Shown here in pieces: positions 33,233-42,829 of a stretch of DNA of 64,000 nucleotides. The stretch's first letter is position 1, and every line of letters starts with the position of its first letter. The position numbers were made by a program, and so were the translations under genes. The stretch is from positions 183,450 to 247,449 of the forward strand of contig JAKUHH010000118.1 of the NCBI GenBank assembly GCA_022701365.1. The letters run 5' to 3'. The notes under the pieces are model-generated. The model ran no database searches. It was not told the origin of the DNA and was given only the letters and a program-made list of their open reading frames with translations. This DNA is from Mycocentrospora acerina. Its lineage: Eukaryota > Ascomycota > Dothideomycetes > Pleosporales.

Positions 33233-34160
33233 AAAAAAAAAAAAAAAAAAAAGAGCAGATGAACTGCTGGATTGTCACCTTGAGGCCTGGCGCCTGGTAG
33301 CGTGACAGGTTGCCGACGGACAGCGGGTCGACCTAGAAGCCACAGTTGACGAAGGCTGACCGCTCCCACGGTTGGCTGGCGGAGCGACGACTGGTGAACC
33401 GTGGCTCCACCCCTGCGACAGCACATCGCAGGCAGCCAGATTGCACGAGCACACGCCGGAGCCGAGGGCAGCGTACGCTGGCGAACAGGCGAGCGTGCCA
33501 AAAGAAAGCCAAAAGGAAAAAAAGAATCAAATCAATGATGCAATCAGCATGCATTGCCAGTGGTGGGCCAGGCAGCAAAGTATGACTCTGCGAGAGCCCT
33601 GCGTCGCGATGAATAATCTCGACGCGAACAAGCCCTCCATTCTATGTCCGCATCTAAAGCCCGTCGCTCGCAAATCTGGGATTTCCGCTCCGACCGAGGG
33701 AGCCCTTCGTAGCGTCTGCGCCGGGTGCGCGTCAGCACCACTCCGCCGCACATCCCTGCAGCTTGTGAATCATGGCGCATGGCTGTTCACCGACTCGGCC
33801 AAGAACGGTGGAAACAATGCCAATTAGATCCGGCATGTCGTGGATATCCATTGTCATCCTCCGAGCGTCAGAAAACATAAGAAACACGCGAGCCCACGCC
33901 GTTGGAGACCACACACCAGCTCCACACCAAAATACCAAACATCCCAACAGCACATCATCACTCACACTTGAAGCCTCGACATCAACCGGCCATCATCCAC
34001 TCCGCCTTACCGACCATATCGGGAACACCTCAAGCTCGGATCACCTTCTCTCCATTGGCCCAAACTTTAAGGTTAGTCAAAGTCCTCGTCTTTCCTTCCA
34101 GTCATCACCATAACTGACTCACCGTCTCTAGGCACTTATATCTCTGCCTGTTCATTAAAG
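33233..34160. other. Intergenic, upstream of the acidic protein gene
   Basis: Balanced composition. The last ~250 bp are C/A-rich leader sequence (many CACATC/CATCAC runs) typical of a 5' UTR. It contains GTTAGT...CTCTAG-like sequence (34073-34132) that could be a leader intron. No protein family seen. Confidence 0.4.
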
Positions 34161-34898
34161 ATGCCTTCCTCATCCCACCTTCGCCTGCAAACATCCTTTG
34201 AGCCCATCTCTGCTGAGACTACCCGCTCCTACTTCCCATCACCTGCACCCCAGAAGAAAGAAAAGATGTCCCTCACCCAGACCTACTACATCGCCGCCTC
34301 GGCCCGCTCCAAGCTGGGAAAAGAGGCTTCCCGATCTGACCACGACCTCCGCCTTCTTGTCGGACACGCCAACCTTCTCGACAGCCTCATGATTGAACTC
34401 CAAGACGCCGAACGCCAGCAAGAAGCTTGGTTCAACCAGACCATGGCCAAGGCCTCCAAGACCGAGGAGCAGCGACACATCCAGTGGGCCGACAGCATCG
34501 ACGAGGAGGACGACGACGAGGATGACTACGACTCTGATTCCGACTGCGAGGACGACTTTGACATGGTGTTGATGCCCCGCCGCCTCATTCAGTCCACCGT
34601 CCAGATCACCACCACAGAAGCCGAGGATGACGAGGATGACTTCTACGACGACATGGAGGACGACTCGGAACTCGCTCTTACTCGCGTCTCCTCCCAATCA
34701 CACTCACCACCCGAGCTTGTCTACGAAGAGGATTCGGATGACGACACACCACCCGCATCGCCACCACAATCCATGCTCGAGTTCTCCGAGAAGGAGGCCA
34801 TGCTCACCACATCCTACTACAACGAGAAGCCACACTACCTCGAAGGCGACCACCCGCTGTTCATGGACGCAAATGCTCCGCTCATTTCAAGTTATTAG
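34161..34898 (+). CDS. Acidic conserved-type hypothetical protein
   Basis: Single exon, 245 residues. The N-terminal 35 residues are variable; an alternative Met at 34266 begins MSLTQTYYIAASARSKLGKE. A helical segment follows, LRLLVGHANLLDSLMIELQDAERQQEAWF, that looks like a short coiled coil. I believe it is widespread in Pezizomycotina hypothetical proteins but can name no function. Residues ~112-195 hold very acidic runs (EEDDDEDDYDSDSDCEDD and a second Asp/Glu block), then a Ser/Pro-rich tail. No signal peptide or membrane segment. Strong C-ending codon bias supports expression. The acidic stretches could suggest a nuclear or chaperone-like role, but that is speculation. Confidence 0.75.
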   Translation: MPSSSHLRLQTSFEPISAETTRSYFPSPAPQKKEKMSLTQTYYIAASARSKLGKEASRSDHDLRLLVGHANLLDSLMIELQDAERQQEAWFNQTMAKASKTEEQRHIQWADSIDEEDDDEDDYDSDSDCEDDFDMVLMPRRLIQSTVQITTTEAEDDEDDFYDDMEDDSELALTRVSSQSHSPPELVYEEDSDDDTPPASPPQSMLEFSEKEAMLTTSYYNEKPHYLEGDHPLFMDANAPLISSY

Positions 34899-36566
34899 GC
34901 CAGCAACATCATCATCATCACTTGCGACCTTTTGATTTGTCTTTGATCAAGCATTTTCAGCGTTTTTCAGCGAGCGAGTCCTTTCAGCATGGCGTTTCGG
35001 GGGGCATTATACCTATCATATATTTTTCTTTAACTTTATCATCATTCGGGCACTACGGGTCGAAAAGATGCGCAATACTCAACTCTACTTTTTCCTTGGG
35101 ATGGAATGTACACAGATGGATGGACGCATGAATGGAATGCGCATGGGTGTGTGTGGAGAAATTGGTCGCAAGGGCTCGGTTTGAGATCTCCCGTCTACAA
35201 GGTCGAGACTCCCACCTTGAACATTAGCTAGAAATCAAATGAAATCATATGAAAAAAAACCACTTCATCAATCCTCTCTCCACTCATTGTCTCATGTGAT
35301 GCTTTTCCTTATCGCTGCGTCCTGCACGTCGTCCAACGACAATCACCGTGTGACGATAGCGACTGCCCACTACACCACTCTACACTACATAGATAGTACG
35401 TGCGAACAGGCCCAACTGACACCTTACCAGACCCCGACCCCCCCTCCCCTTCTCCACTGGAGAAAAATAATTTCTGACCTGCATGGAATCACGCGAGGAA
35501 ATTTTTGTGCATCGCTCACCAGCACAAGACCCGCAGTGTGTTTGGGCCTCGCATGATGGACAGGCAGGTAGGTTTGCTGTCACAGCGAAAAAGTCGGTCA
35601 GTGACACGACGGCCCCTGCAGCACCCAAAATCAGCATGTGTGTGTGTGTGTGCGCTGCAGTAGGTAGTCTAGGTAAGTAGTCTAGGTAGGTAGTCTAGCT
35701 GAGCCATTGATGCATCGCAACTCTTTGCGTATGCACAGTAATTTCCCCCCAACCCCAAGGCAGCCAGCGAGATGTGATGTGCAAGGCCCCCGAACATAGC
35801 CCGCAAGGCATACGAGGCCCTGGGAAATGGGGTTGCGTCAGGATACGACAAGCACCGCCTGGCCAAGCCATCCGGGTTAGTTATCGATAGCACAACAGTA
35901 TGGAACTAGTTGTAGGGGAGATGAGGATCGAGTCCGCCTGATGCAGGGCGCCGGGCTACGGTCGACTCGGCTTCCTGGTGGCTCCGTGCTTGGCAGGACA
36001 GACACACAGGCACAAAGTCTGCCCGTCTGGCCGCATCGCGCGTATACGTTCTGCTCGGCCGAAAGACGGCCTAGTGCCGCTTCGCACGAACGACTGCTGG
36101 CAATGACCGATATCTGTCTTTAGTCGTTGTCTTTAATCTGGCTCGAGATGAGCACGACGATCGCGCGCGTGGTGTTGCAAGAGCTCCGTGGCCTCCGCAT
36201 TTCCGTCTCGCGCATCCCCCTCCCTTGTGTTGTGTGCAGGGGCTCCCGTCTCCACAGTGTCAGAAGTATGTACTAATGGCATGTACCACGCATGTAGGAC
36301 GAGCGAGTTCAGCTTGCTGATCTCGCTGGATTGCTCGGTTGGTTGCTGTGACGCCGGCACTCAACTTCTTCCCTGGTGACGTTTCAACCTCCATGCCATC
36401 TGGTAGCGACACATTGGAGTTTGCTCCAACCAGGTTTCACACTTGGTCTAGGCCCTTGCATGTCTGTTGCGTTGTTGGCTCACGCCATGCACCAACCCCA
36501 ACACACCCACCCACCGCCTGAGGTGCAACGTGTTTTGCTGCATGAGGAGCCTGCCAGGGGATAAGG

Positions 36567-36645
36567 GCTTTGTCCCAGACGTAAAGCCAATCGCCTTGTC
36601 ATAGACGTGAAGCCAATCGCTTTGTCCCAGACATGAAGCCAATCA
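36567..36645. repeat. 26-bp tandem repeat, about 3 copies
   Basis: Three imperfect units of the form GCTTTGTCCCAGACG followed by TGAAGCCAATC, then a partial fourth. Divergence between units is 1-4 bases. Confidence 0.8.
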
Positions 36646-36667
36646 CTTTGTGAAGATGGACGAATAC

Positions 36668-36704
36668 GAGAAAGAGAGAGAGCGAGAGAGAGCGAGAGAG
36701 AGCG
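36668..36704. repeat. Polypurine (GAGAGAGAGC)n microsatellite
   Basis: A run of GA dinucleotides interrupted regularly by GC, directly after the 26-bp repeat array. Confidence 0.85.
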
Positions 36705-36958
36705 CTGACATAATACGCGCGTCGTCACGTCACTGGCGGCTCAACGGTCGGCCGTGACCAGTAAGAAGGCGAGCTGCACGCAACAGATGCTGTGCTGGCC
36801 ATGATGATCGTTTCATCAGCAAACTGCCCGGCAACGTGCTCTGCATACCAGCCAGTGCCATACCATTGCCCGAATAGGAGAATGCACTGCGTCCCAGACA
36901 GGCCGTTCCGCTGCGCCACAGCCTCACCCTCGTACCTACAACTAGGTATACCAACGCC

Positions 36959-36998
36959 CACCTACCTACCTACCTACCTACCTACCTACCTACCTACT
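36959..36998. repeat. (CCTA)n tetranucleotide microsatellite
   Basis: About nine uninterrupted CCTA units. Confidence 0.95.
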
Positions 36999-39186
36999 TA
37001 TCAGATGCATCGTGTCCGCTGACTCCAGCGATCAGCAATCAGCAATCAGCAATCACGCCTTACCAGCTCTCCCTCATCCTTCATTCCCCACCCCTCCTTT
37101 TGCACAAAATCCTTTCCGCAATCCGGCGTTTACTCCTCAAACTAGAAAACTTTCTTTTTTAAAACCCCGAGATGTCTGGCACTGCCGTTCAAATCCTCCT
37201 TGAGCCCCGACTGACTGCATGGCGACTATTGACAATATCACTGGACGGGCACCCTGATGATGCGCTAGCCAGCTAGGTAGCTATCGATGCTCATCAGGTG
37301 CACACTGCAAGATTGCGTGCGTCGGATATGTTTTCCCTGCTCGTCGTGGATGTTTTCCCTGCTCATCATGGACATTGATCACAGCCGAGAACACTATTGA
37401 TCACGAACAACCTCGGATGGATGCCAAGTACAAAAGTCCATGTCAGCACCACCACCACATGTGCTAATCACCGGCAATCTAGACGTTGGCATGATTACAT
37501 AGTAAAAAGACATGATGTCACGCACGCACCATGTCGCGCATCCTGTTCGTCCATTTTTCATCCGAGCAAAAAAAATACTCCGATAGGATAGGTGGGTGAA
37601 CCCAATCGAGTTTTGAGGTCATCCGCGCACCCGACAGGGGTTCAGCCCAGACATTGACCATCTGTCAAAATCGCCAATCCCTACCACGTGAAATTCGGGC
37701 GCCCAGGAGTTCCGCGCTCCGGCGCCTTGCCCAGACCACCACGCACATACACATACACAAACGCAAATGCACACGCGCTGTCCAATAAAAAAAAGTCATG
37801 CAGCAAGTGGGTCAATCAGTCAAGTTCGCGCCGAGCCGCTCCGAGAAAATGTTACTGTCAAATCGAAAGAGAAAAAAAAATCCTTCTCGAAGATGCCAGC
37901 GGGAAAGGAAAAAAAAAAATTCGAATCGAAACTTTTTCCTAGCGCCGCATCGCTGTACACACATCCCTGACGACCATTATTGTGGAGATGATGGGAAGCG
38001 GTTGTATGGTGATCATAAGACCAGCTCGAGGCAGAAAATTTCAGCCTGAAGGGTACTCTGCTAGCGCTGCAAAGTCGATGGCGCCACAGGAGAGTGGAGC
38101 AGTGTCTGTGTGTACCCATCACCCTTGCGCCCTTGGGGTGTTCGCCCGAGCGGAAAGAGGTTGGGCATCGTGCCTTGCAGCCGAGCTGTAATTACCCAGG
38201 TAGGTACTGTGGCACAGTGTGGCATGGTGTTGAGGTTTTCCCACGCCTGTCCACGACTCGGGCGACCTCGGCATCGTGAGATTTATCTGCTAGCCCGCTG
38301 CCGTCGGTGGACTGAGATTTCTTGCCCTGCCAAGTCCAATCGCATGTGAACAGTGTAAGTTGCGGCTGGACGCGGCGGTTGATTTTTCTTTTCTTTTCGC
38401 CATGCAAAGTGGTTGGGAATAGGTAGGTGAAAAGTCGAAACACGCTTCCTGACTTGCCCCGATTACGTTTCGATGCAACATTGGAAGTAAAAAAAAAAAC
38501 CTGCCTGACCGCCTGGACACTGCATGTGTACTGCATGTGTACTGCATGATGCACGTCAAAGGCGGCTAACAGTCGGTTCGTCGCGCATAACCGCCGGGCA
38601 AAGACAACGGCGAGGCTGTCGGGTGTATGCGTGTATGTACCTATTTCCGCCCGTCCGCGCAGGCAGTCTGCCCGATTACTCCCGGCCTTGAAACTATACT
38701 CGGAAGGTGGGTGGCTTGAACTGGCGGGATCGTATCACAAACGTTGCTGCAGTGCAGTGCAGTAGGTAAGTGTTGTCTAGTGCAGCGGTCTACTGTACGT
38801 TTTGGTGTATTGGCACTTGAAGGTCTGGTCTGGTCTAGCGTGACTACCTACTTACCTACCTACCTGCCTAGTCGTACTTGATGCGTGACTTTACCGTTTG
38901 AGGTGAGATATATCCCTCTCATGCTCTAGTTGCTGATTTCAAATTGGCTGCTTGAGGAATAATGTGATTGTTTTGTTGAAGTGTTTTTGTCTTTGTTCAA
39001 AGCTGGTCACTCACTCATTCACTCACTCACTGCAAGGTGAACACTACATGTGGGTTTCACTCTACACATCAGTATGACGTAGGTGAGGAATGGAGGTGAG
39101 GTAAGAAAAAAAGAGAGATGATGCTCATGGTTTTGGGAGACAATGTGGTGAGGTGTTTGTCTTTTGTAGGATGGTCACCATCTTTT

Positions 39187-39408
39187 ATTAAATAGTCAAC
39201 ATTTTTTCTCCATCTTTCTATTCATTAAATCGTTGCCATATTTTCTTCGTCATTTTATTCATTAAAAAGTTACTACATCTTCTCCGTCTCCTGTATTACT
39301 GAGAAGTCAACACATCTTCTTTGTCGCTCCTTTTTGTTAAATAATCACTTCATTTTCTTTGTCTCTTCTTCTGCTAAATAGCTGCATCACTTTCTTCGTT
39401 TTTTTCAT
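39187..39408. repeat. Degenerate 37-bp minisatellite, about six copies
   Basis: Successive units start ATTAAATAGTCAAC, ATTAAATCGTTGCC, ATTAAAAAGTTACT, ACTGAGAAGTCAAC, GTTAAATAATCACT and GCTAAATAGCTGC. Each continues with a CATnTTCTnCGTC pyrimidine-rich half. The period is 37 bp with occasional one-base indels. It ends ~115 bp before the RTA1-family gene stop. Confidence 0.75.
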
Positions 39409-39524
39409 TCATATCAAATATTTCCACTCTCTCCTTGCATTATTTCTATTTCAATTTTTTTCATTCTCTTCTCCGTCACTGTTCCATGCGACCACACTGC
39501 TAAATTTTCTAATCAACTATGGCC

Positions 39525-40454
39525 TCATTTCGAACTGAGAGATATATGTTCTCGAATACCCACGTCCTGTGACTTTCGAGTAGCTCGCCCATGCTCAGTA
39601 TCAGATTTCTTTGTTCTCAACCGGAAATCAGCCTCTTCCCATCGGCCTTGAAAGGCCACTCCGGGATGGAATACCGTCAAGAGCAGGACTGCGACGAGAA
39701 TCATCGCACCCTCCAGAGCTAGGAAGGCTGGCTCATTCTTTGCCAATTTGCTGTAATAACCTTCGCTCAGCTCAGCGACCCGATAGCTTGTGCGAATAAA
39801 AATAAACAGCGTCGCTGCAGCAAGAGCTAATCGACACATCAGCACCCAAGAAATCCAAACAGAAATTTGATATGACTTACCAAAAAGAAACCACCTAAAC
39901 CACCTTGTAGTCCTCAGATCCCGAAAATCAGCATTCCACTCGTCCCTGCGCTGCGACGCACTCCACGCAAACCTCGCCGCCAGCCCAACAAACACCACCA
40001 GAACAACCAAATGAAACGCCAACCCCGCCTGCACTATCGATATCCCCATATCCATCTTACTCGCATCACTCCCGCCCGCAATCGCGCCCCCACTCGACTG
40101 CACAGCCAACGCCACGAAATCCGCCACCATGAAGCAAATCGTATAAGTCCGCGGTTTCACCAGGCTCAAATGCTCGCCGTAGACGGTGACGATGCGCGCG
40201 AGACAGAGGTAGATGGCTGCGCTGAAGAAGGCGGGGCCGATGGTGATGGCTACAAGGTATTGCAGGAGTTTGGGCTTCCCCTGGCCGAGTTGGATGCGTG
40301 CGTGGTAGGCGACTATTTCGAGGACGAGGCCGCTGGTCATGCCGGTGAGGAAACCCCATGTTTTGTGGCGGATGCCGAGGTAGGTTTGGGGTGGGAGGAG
40401 GAGGGCGTAGAGCGAGAGGAAGACGGCGTTGCCGGGGATGCTGTAGGTGGCCAT
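39525..40454 (-). CDS. RTA1-family seven-helix membrane protein
   Basis: Fungal RTA1-like proteins (Rta1, Rsb1, Rtm1, Pug1) are seven-helix plasma-membrane proteins linked to lipid translocation and resistance to toxic lipophiles. Two exons (39881-40454, 39827 down to 39525 after a 54-bp intron at 39827-39880, exon 2 being 39525-39826) give 291 residues. Start MATYSIPGNAVFLSLYALLL opens helix 1. WGFLTGMTSGLVLEIVAYHAR, AIYLCLARIV and AVQSSGGAIAGG match the family core. The C-terminal pair IFIRTSYRVAELSEGYYS and LLTVFHPG is the RTA1 signature around helix 6-7. The intron is a multiple of three without a stop, so an unspliced 309-residue form is possible. Divergent from a Zn2Cys6 regulator across 500 bp. 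Confidence 0.87.
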   Translation of the reverse strand: MATYSIPGNAVFLSLYALLLPPQTYLGIRHKTWGFLTGMTSGLVLEIVAYHARIQLGQGKPKLLQYLVAITIGPAFFSAAIYLCLARIVTVYGEHLSLVKPRTYTICFMVADFVALAVQSSGGAIAGGSDASKMDMGISIVQAGLAFHLVVLVVFVGLAARFAWSASQRRDEWNADFRDLRTTRWFRWFLFGKSYQISVWISWVLMCRLALAAATLFIFIRTSYRVAELSEGYYSKLAKNEPAFLALEGAMILVAVLLLTVFHPGVAFQGRWEEADFRLRTKKSDTEHGRATRKSQDVGIREHISLSSK

Positions 40455-40954
40455 GTTGGGAGGGGAGGTGGTCAACTTGGGACTGTATCTTGGATGGAAT
40501 GGTTGAATTCATCGTCTATGTATTACTTTAGAGTAACTTTTATAAAACTGAGCTTTGTGTTTATTTGCACAGCCATGGCAGGTAGACGATGTGGCCTACT
40601 ACGATACAGTATGCAGCGGAGATGTGATTTAATATTATCTCCCATTGACGACACATCGAATAGGAGTTCTCAATTGTATACAGGTACCCCGGCAAATGTG
40701 GCGCAAACATCGCATCCCCAACGAATTCCGCTAAGAATCTAAGCTTTAGTTAGCGTACACAAGTCGACGTTGATTCACCGATAGACGAACGGGCCAATAG
40801 CAACGCAGCAGACCATCGCGACTCGGTTTCGCATAGCACAGCCTCACATCTCGCATCCCTCCCTTTCCTCCACACGTCTTTCCTGTGGAAAGATCCTGAT
40901 CAATATTCCTCCACCCTGTGTTCGGGATAGGCATAGTCTGACCCTGCTCAAACA
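40455..40954. promoter_or_regulatory. Divergent promoter RTA1-family gene / Zn2Cys6 regulator
   Basis: 500 bp shared by two divergent starts. No obvious CGG-triplet palindrome was found. Arrangement suggests co-regulation. Confidence 0.45.
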
Positions 40955-42597
40955 ATGCCGGCTCATGAGCAATCAAACATGAGGCGAAAGCGGGCGTCAC
41001 ACACTCGCTCTAAACTTGGATGCCAGACGTGTCGGTACGTCATGTTGAAGCCGTTCTTAGTCATAAACTGATGCAAGTGTACAGGATTCGTCATGTAAGA
41101 TGCGACCAGACTCGCCCGGCTTGTCAGAAGTGCACTCATACCGGCCGCAAATGTGATGGATACCCGGCATCACCACCATCATCATCATCCAATGGGAGTC
41201 TCACCATCCTTATTCTCGCCAAGGAACCCTCCATATCAATCGTAAACAGCAATGATGAGTATCAATGTCTGCAATTCTTTCAGCACCACACAGCTCTCCA
41301 ATTCGCAGGTCTCTACGACCACCAGCTGTGGTGCACATTGGTCCTGCAAATTGGTAATCGAGAACCCTGCATACAGCACGCCCTTATAGCCCTGGGGTCT
41401 CTGCATGAGGCTTTCCAAACCGACACACTCGCGATTGGATACTCGGGACGAACAGCCGACCATCTCACTAGAACGGCTAATCGACACTACACAAAAGCCA
41501 TCAGCCTCCTAAACACACACATTGTCTCTCACGGTTGGAGCTCTCTCGACATCTCCCTACTATGCTGTATTCTATGTGTAGGCTTCGAGTGGCTCCGAGG
41601 CTCCTACTCCGATGCACAGCTGCACCTCATAAACGGGCTCCGCGTCCTCCAAGAATGGACCAAGCAGCGTCAACACAGTGACAACCGTTTTCTTTCTTCT
41701 TACTCCTCCTCCCCAACCAACCTCTTCATCCACGACACCCTCGCCCCAATATACACTCGTCTCGCCCTCCAAGCCAAAACCTTCTACCACACCCCCCTAC
41801 AATGGGGCACGCTCCCCATCGCCGCCCCCTCCCCCCTCCCACGCATCACCAGCCTCAAATCCGCCCGCGACACCCTCGACGCAATCCTCGCACACATCTA
41901 CCTCGCCACCCCACAACCCTTTGCATCTCCCACCACCACCACCACCACCACCACCACGCCATCCGACCTAGAATCCCACTCCCTCCACCTCTCCACCTGG
42001 CTCACCCACTTCACGGCCTTCCTCTCCACCACCCCCACCCCCTCCTGCCACCAATCCGCCCTCCTAACCGCAACCCACACCACCACCACCATCCTCCTCG
42101 CCGCCCACTCCGCCTCCCCCCCCATCGAAGAATCCGACTTCGACACCTACCTCCCCCAATTCACCCTCATCCTCTCCCTCGCCGAATCAATCACCCCCTC
42201 TTCTCCCTCTTCTTCTTCTTCTTCTTCACTCTTCACCCTCGACATCTCCCTCCTCCCCATCCTGTACTACACCGCCCTCAAGTGCCGCGACCCCTTTCTC
42301 CGACGCAGAGCCATTGCCCTGATGCGCACGACCCGCCGCGAGGGGGTGTGGGATAGCCGTGCGGTGGCGCGCTTGGCGCAGGAGATTGTCGATATCGAAG
42401 AGGAGAAGGAAATGCAGGGGGGAAGAAGGTCCTGTGTGCGGTGTGCGGCGGATGTGGGGGAAGAGGCGCGGATCTGTAGGGTGTGGTTTGAGATGGATTT
42501 GGAGGGGAGGAGGGCGGTGATGCGGTTTTCGAGGGAGGGTGGTGGTGGTGATGAGGAGGAGGAGGGGTGGAGTCCTGTGCGTGTGTTGAGGTGGTAG
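40955..42597 (+). CDS. Zn2Cys6 fungal transcription factor
   Basis: Two exons (40955-41034, 41085-42597; 50-bp intron) give 530 residues. The Zn2Cys6 cluster has Cys at 23, 26, 33, 40, 43 and 50 (CQTCR / CDQTRPACQKC / GRKC) with an Arg/Lys-rich leader. The intron falls inside the cluster after CQTCR. The short linker and a following helical region (FFQHHTALQFAGLYDHQLW, then ALIALGSLHEAF) match the fungal-specific TF family often called Fungal_trans_2/DUF3468. A Thr run encoded by ACC repeats (~residue 310) and a Ser run encoded by TCT repeats (~390) interrupt it. The C-terminal 60 residues are Gly/Glu-rich. Divergent neighbour of the RTA1 gene, which is its likeliest target. Confidence 0.87.
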
Positions 42598-42829
42598 GCG
42601 CATCTATTTACTTACTTACTTACTACTACGCATGTCAACATCGACATCAACATCAACATCAACATCAACATCAACATCAACATCATCAAACTTCTAGATA
42701 CTCCTCGTTTCAAAAATATCATTGCGTCGTAAAAATCAATACGTCACGTTCCAATCCTTCCGTCTAGCCCAGATCCAATGTAATACCCCTCTAGGAAACC
42801 GCCCTACAACCTCCACATCAAAACGCCAA
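42598..42829. repeat. Short intergenic with TTAC and CATCAA microsatellites
   Basis: Contains TTACTTACTTAC at ~42608-42625 and a (CATCAA)n array at 42634-42688 (~9 hexamers), between convergent gene ends. Confidence 0.85.

Larger units (their letters stand above)
34899..39524. other. Gene-poor, repeat-dense intergenic region
   Basis: 4.6 kb without a supported gene but with many short tandem duplications. A TAGGTAGTC-type run lies at ~35661-35698 and a heptamer CAATCAG array at 37027-37053. A 22-bp doublet ATGTTTTCCCTGCTCGTCGTGG / ...CATCATGG lies at ~37327-37371. The 26-bp, GAGA, CCTA and 37-bp arrays are listed separately. Open frames here overlap repeats and have no family features. Confidence 0.5.

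Noticed and set aside
32946..33305. Frames reading through the N gap
   Set aside because: They consist largely of unknown residues and poly-Lys or poly-Phe from poly-A.
35380..35637. Minus-strand frame with hydrophobic start and several Cys (MLILGAAGAVVSL...), effector-like
   Set aside because: Composition and flanking TAGGTAG repeats look noncoding, no clear signal cleavage site, and the Cys pattern is confined to a short stretch. Not enough to call a gene.
37160..37205. GTTCAAATCC, resembling a tRNA B box
   Set aside because: No matching A box at the right distance and no acceptor-stem pairing could be found.
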